Positions 62,673-64,000 of a stretch of 64,000 bases of DNA are shown here, piece by piece. Under the pieces are notes generated by a model. That model made no database searches. It was not told the origin of the DNA and worked only from the letters and a program-made list of their open reading frames with translations. The DNA comes from Arcticimaribacter sp965277835 (GTDB taxonomy: Bacteria; Bacteroidota; Bacteroidia; Flavobacteriales; Flavobacteriaceae). The position numbers and the translations under genes are program-made. How positions within the stretch are numbered: position 1 is the first letter of the stretch; each line of letters opens with the position of its first letter. The stretch is from positions 124,001 to 188,000 of the forward strand of contig OZ255841.1 in the NCBI GenBank assembly GCA_965277835.1, written 5' to 3'.

Positions 62673-63320
62673 CTATTTGTTATAGGTTTTCAATAAGCTT
62701 TTTCTTCCGATGGTTTTTGTAATTATATCGCGGTCTAACTTCCACCCTCTTGCAGGTGAATATTCTCTACCATACCATATTATTTGCAGATGTAGGTCAT
62801 TCCATTTATTCTTAGGGAAAAGTCTTTTCGCATCTTTTTCAGTTTGCACAACGTTTTTTCCATTAGAAAGTCCCCACCGATATAAAAGCCTATGGATATG
62901 AGTATCGACAGGGAATGCAGGTATTCCAAATGCTTGCGACATTACTACGCTAGCAGTTTTATGCCCCACGGCAGGGAGTTCTTCTAGGTCATTAAAGTTT
63001 TGAGGAACTTTTCCGTCGTGCTTTTCTAATAATATTTTAGATAACCCATGAATCCCTTTAGACTTCATGGGAGATAAACCAACAGGTCGAATAATATCTC
63101 TAATTTCATCAATGGTTAGTTTAACCATATCTTCGGGAGTTGAAGCCCTTTTGAAAAGCAAGGGTGTTATTTTGTTAACACGAACATCGGTACTTTGGGC
63201 TGACAACAGAACTGCTATAAGCAATGTATATGGATCTGTGTGGTTTAGAGGTATTGGAATCTCCGGATATAAATCCTCTAAAGTCATCATTATAAAACGA
63301 ACTTTTTCTTGTTTTGTCAT
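62673..63320 (-). CDS. nth: Endonuclease III without an iron-sulfur cluster site
   Basis: A 215-residue DNA glycosylase/AP lyase with the helix-hairpin-helix LPAVGHKTA carrying Lys121, and Asp139 in FPVDTHIHRL, both catalytic. It removes oxidised pyrimidines. The C-terminal C-x6-C-x2-C-x5-C [4Fe-4S] motif of E. coli Nth is missing and the protein has no cysteine at all, ending in a SPARGWKLDRD region instead. It is divergent from bcp, and its 3' end faces the nuclease gene. Confidence 0.92.
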   Translation of the reverse strand: MTKQEKVRFIMMTLEDLYPEIPIPLNHTDPYTLLIAVLLSAQSTDVRVNKITPLLFKRASTPEDMVKLTIDEIRDIIRPVGLSPMKSKGIHGLSKILLEKHDGKVPQNFNDLEELPAVGHKTASVVMSQAFGIPAFPVDTHIHRLLYRWGLSNGKNVVQTEKDAKRLFPKNKWNDLHLQIIWYGREYSPARGWKLDRDIITKTIGRKSLLKTYNK

Positions 63321-63392
63321 TTATATAAGTTAATTAAAATATTTTAACTTCAATTTTTTTATCAAATAATCTTCCGTAATTTAGAAAAATAT

Positions 63393-63854
63393 ATGAATAC
63401 ACTTAAAGTAGGGGATTTAGTTCCTCATTTCAGTTGCGAGGACGAAACTGGAAAAACACACAGTATCGAAGATTATAAAGGTAAACGTTTGGTCGTTTTT
63501 TTCTATCCAAGGGCAAACACTCCAGGGTGTACAGCAGAAGCGTGCGATTTAAGAGATTATTATAGCGAACTTAAAAATGAAGGATATAGCTTGTTGGGGG
63601 TAAGTGCAGACACGAAAAAAAAACAATTAAATTTCTCGAAAAAGTATAACTTCCCATTCCCGCTATTAGCCGATGTAAACAAAGAGGTTATTAATGCTTT
63701 TGGAGTTTGGGGCTTAAAGAAATTTATGGGTAGAGAATTTGATGGAATTCACCGAAAAACGTTTATAATAGATGCAGAGGGTAGAGTAGAACGTGTAATT
63801 GATAAGGTGATAACAAAGTCACACGCGTCGCAGATATTAAATAAAACAGTTTAG
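63393..63854 (+). CDS. bcp: Thioredoxin-dependent thiol peroxidase (peroxiredoxin Q/Bcp)
   Basis: A 153-residue peroxiredoxin with FFYPRANTPGCTAEAC, which gives peroxidatic Cys46 and resolving Cys51 in the C-x4-C arrangement of the Bcp group. It reduces hydrogen peroxide and organic peroxides with thioredoxin. It lies 72 bp from nth, divergent, and both serve oxidative damage control. The frame is complete with an ATG start. Confidence 0.95.
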   Translation: MNTLKVGDLVPHFSCEDETGKTHSIEDYKGKRLVVFFYPRANTPGCTAEACDLRDYYSELKNEGYSLLGVSADTKKKQLNFSKKYNFPFPLLADVNKEVINAFGVWGLKKFMGREFDGIHRKTFIIDAEGRVERVIDKVITKSHASQILNKTV

Positions 63855-63858
63855 TTTT

Positions 63859-64000
63859 TTATTCTTTTTTGGATTGATGCCCAAACATATTATTCTTGAT
63901 AATCATATCGCAAATACCTTCTGGAAGTTGTTTATCCCAGCCTTCTTCATTGTTCTTAATTTGTTGAAGTATTTTGCGCGAAAAAATATCGAGGTATTCG
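63859..64000 (-). CDS. C-terminal end of an unrecognised gene (cut by window)
   Basis: The last 46 codons of a minus-strand gene whose 5' part is outside the window: LDIFSRKILQQIKNNEEGWD, then PEGICDMIIKNNMFGHQSKKE and a stop. It has the look of a real protein end and a clean stop 4 bp from the bcp stop. I do not recognise the family from this piece. Confidence 0.55.
   Translation of the reverse strand, partial: EYLDIFSRKILQQIKNNEEGWDKQLPEGICDMIIKNNMFGHQSKKE

Overview
This window is AT-rich chromosome from a marine-type member of the Flavobacteriaceae (Bacteroidota). The evidence is a set of lineage-typical proteins (PorD of the type IX secretion system, a DUF6913 protein, an IPExxxVDY protein, the divergent Bacteroidota RpoZ, a sodium symporter with a DUF4212 subunit), promoters of the TAnnTTTG type, and almost no Shine-Dalgarno sequences. 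No tRNA, rRNA, CRISPR array, transposase or phage integrase was seen.

Layout. (1) Positions 1-3979 hold the end of an L-fucose catabolic cluster: fuconolactonase-like hydrolase, SDR sugar dehydrogenase, FucP and an FMN-dependent L-lactate dehydrogenase. Together they fit the non-phosphorylating route from fucose to pyruvate plus lactate. (2) Positions 4136-37269 are mostly core genes: DsbD, cysteine synthase family, aroQ, xerD, a two-component system, then a minus-strand run coaE-ybbR-fabI-recN-porD-coaBC-rpoZ-bamD-dapA-DUF6913-ligA-prmC, followed by ribD, dnaA, mltG, dapF, an HtrA protease, trmD, pyk, dinB and mnmE. (3) Positions 37270-40893 hold a small accessory module, an NCS1-type permease and a mannitol 2-dehydrogenase. 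(4) Positions 40894-61163 are a 20-kb phenylacetate (paa) module: paaEABCDGHIJZFY on the plus strand, then on the minus strand a TetR regulator, a symporter pair, paaK, a lipoprotein amidase and a TonB-dependent receptor. (5) Positions 61353-64000 return to general genes: a membrane-anchored nuclease, nth, bcp and a cut-off gene.

The most striking structure is at mnmE. The intact gene ends at 37269, and decayed copies of its 3' end lie at 40741-40893 and 60738-61163, exactly closing the mannitol module and the paa module. Many differences between the copies are synonymous, so they look like once-functional alleles that were displaced. The simplest reading is serial insertion of two catabolic cargoes at the 3' end of mnmE, each time restoring the gene and leaving the old end behind. 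The integrase is absent or lost.

The paa module looks like one regulon. A TAtatTTG promoter element (TATATTTG) followed by a related inverted repeat (AACTAAC-N4-GTTA) sits upstream of both paaE and the TonB-dependent receptor, which lie at opposite ends of the island, with a TetR gene between them. Receptor, surface or periplasmic amidase, symporter, CoA ligase and the epoxidation/beta-oxidation enzymes could form a complete route from an outside phenylacetyl compound to acetyl-CoA and succinyl-CoA. PaaZ carries an extra 150-residue C-terminal domain that resembles DUF1569/DinB proteins. Fucose and mannitol use together suggest a brown-alga-associated life style; that part is inference.
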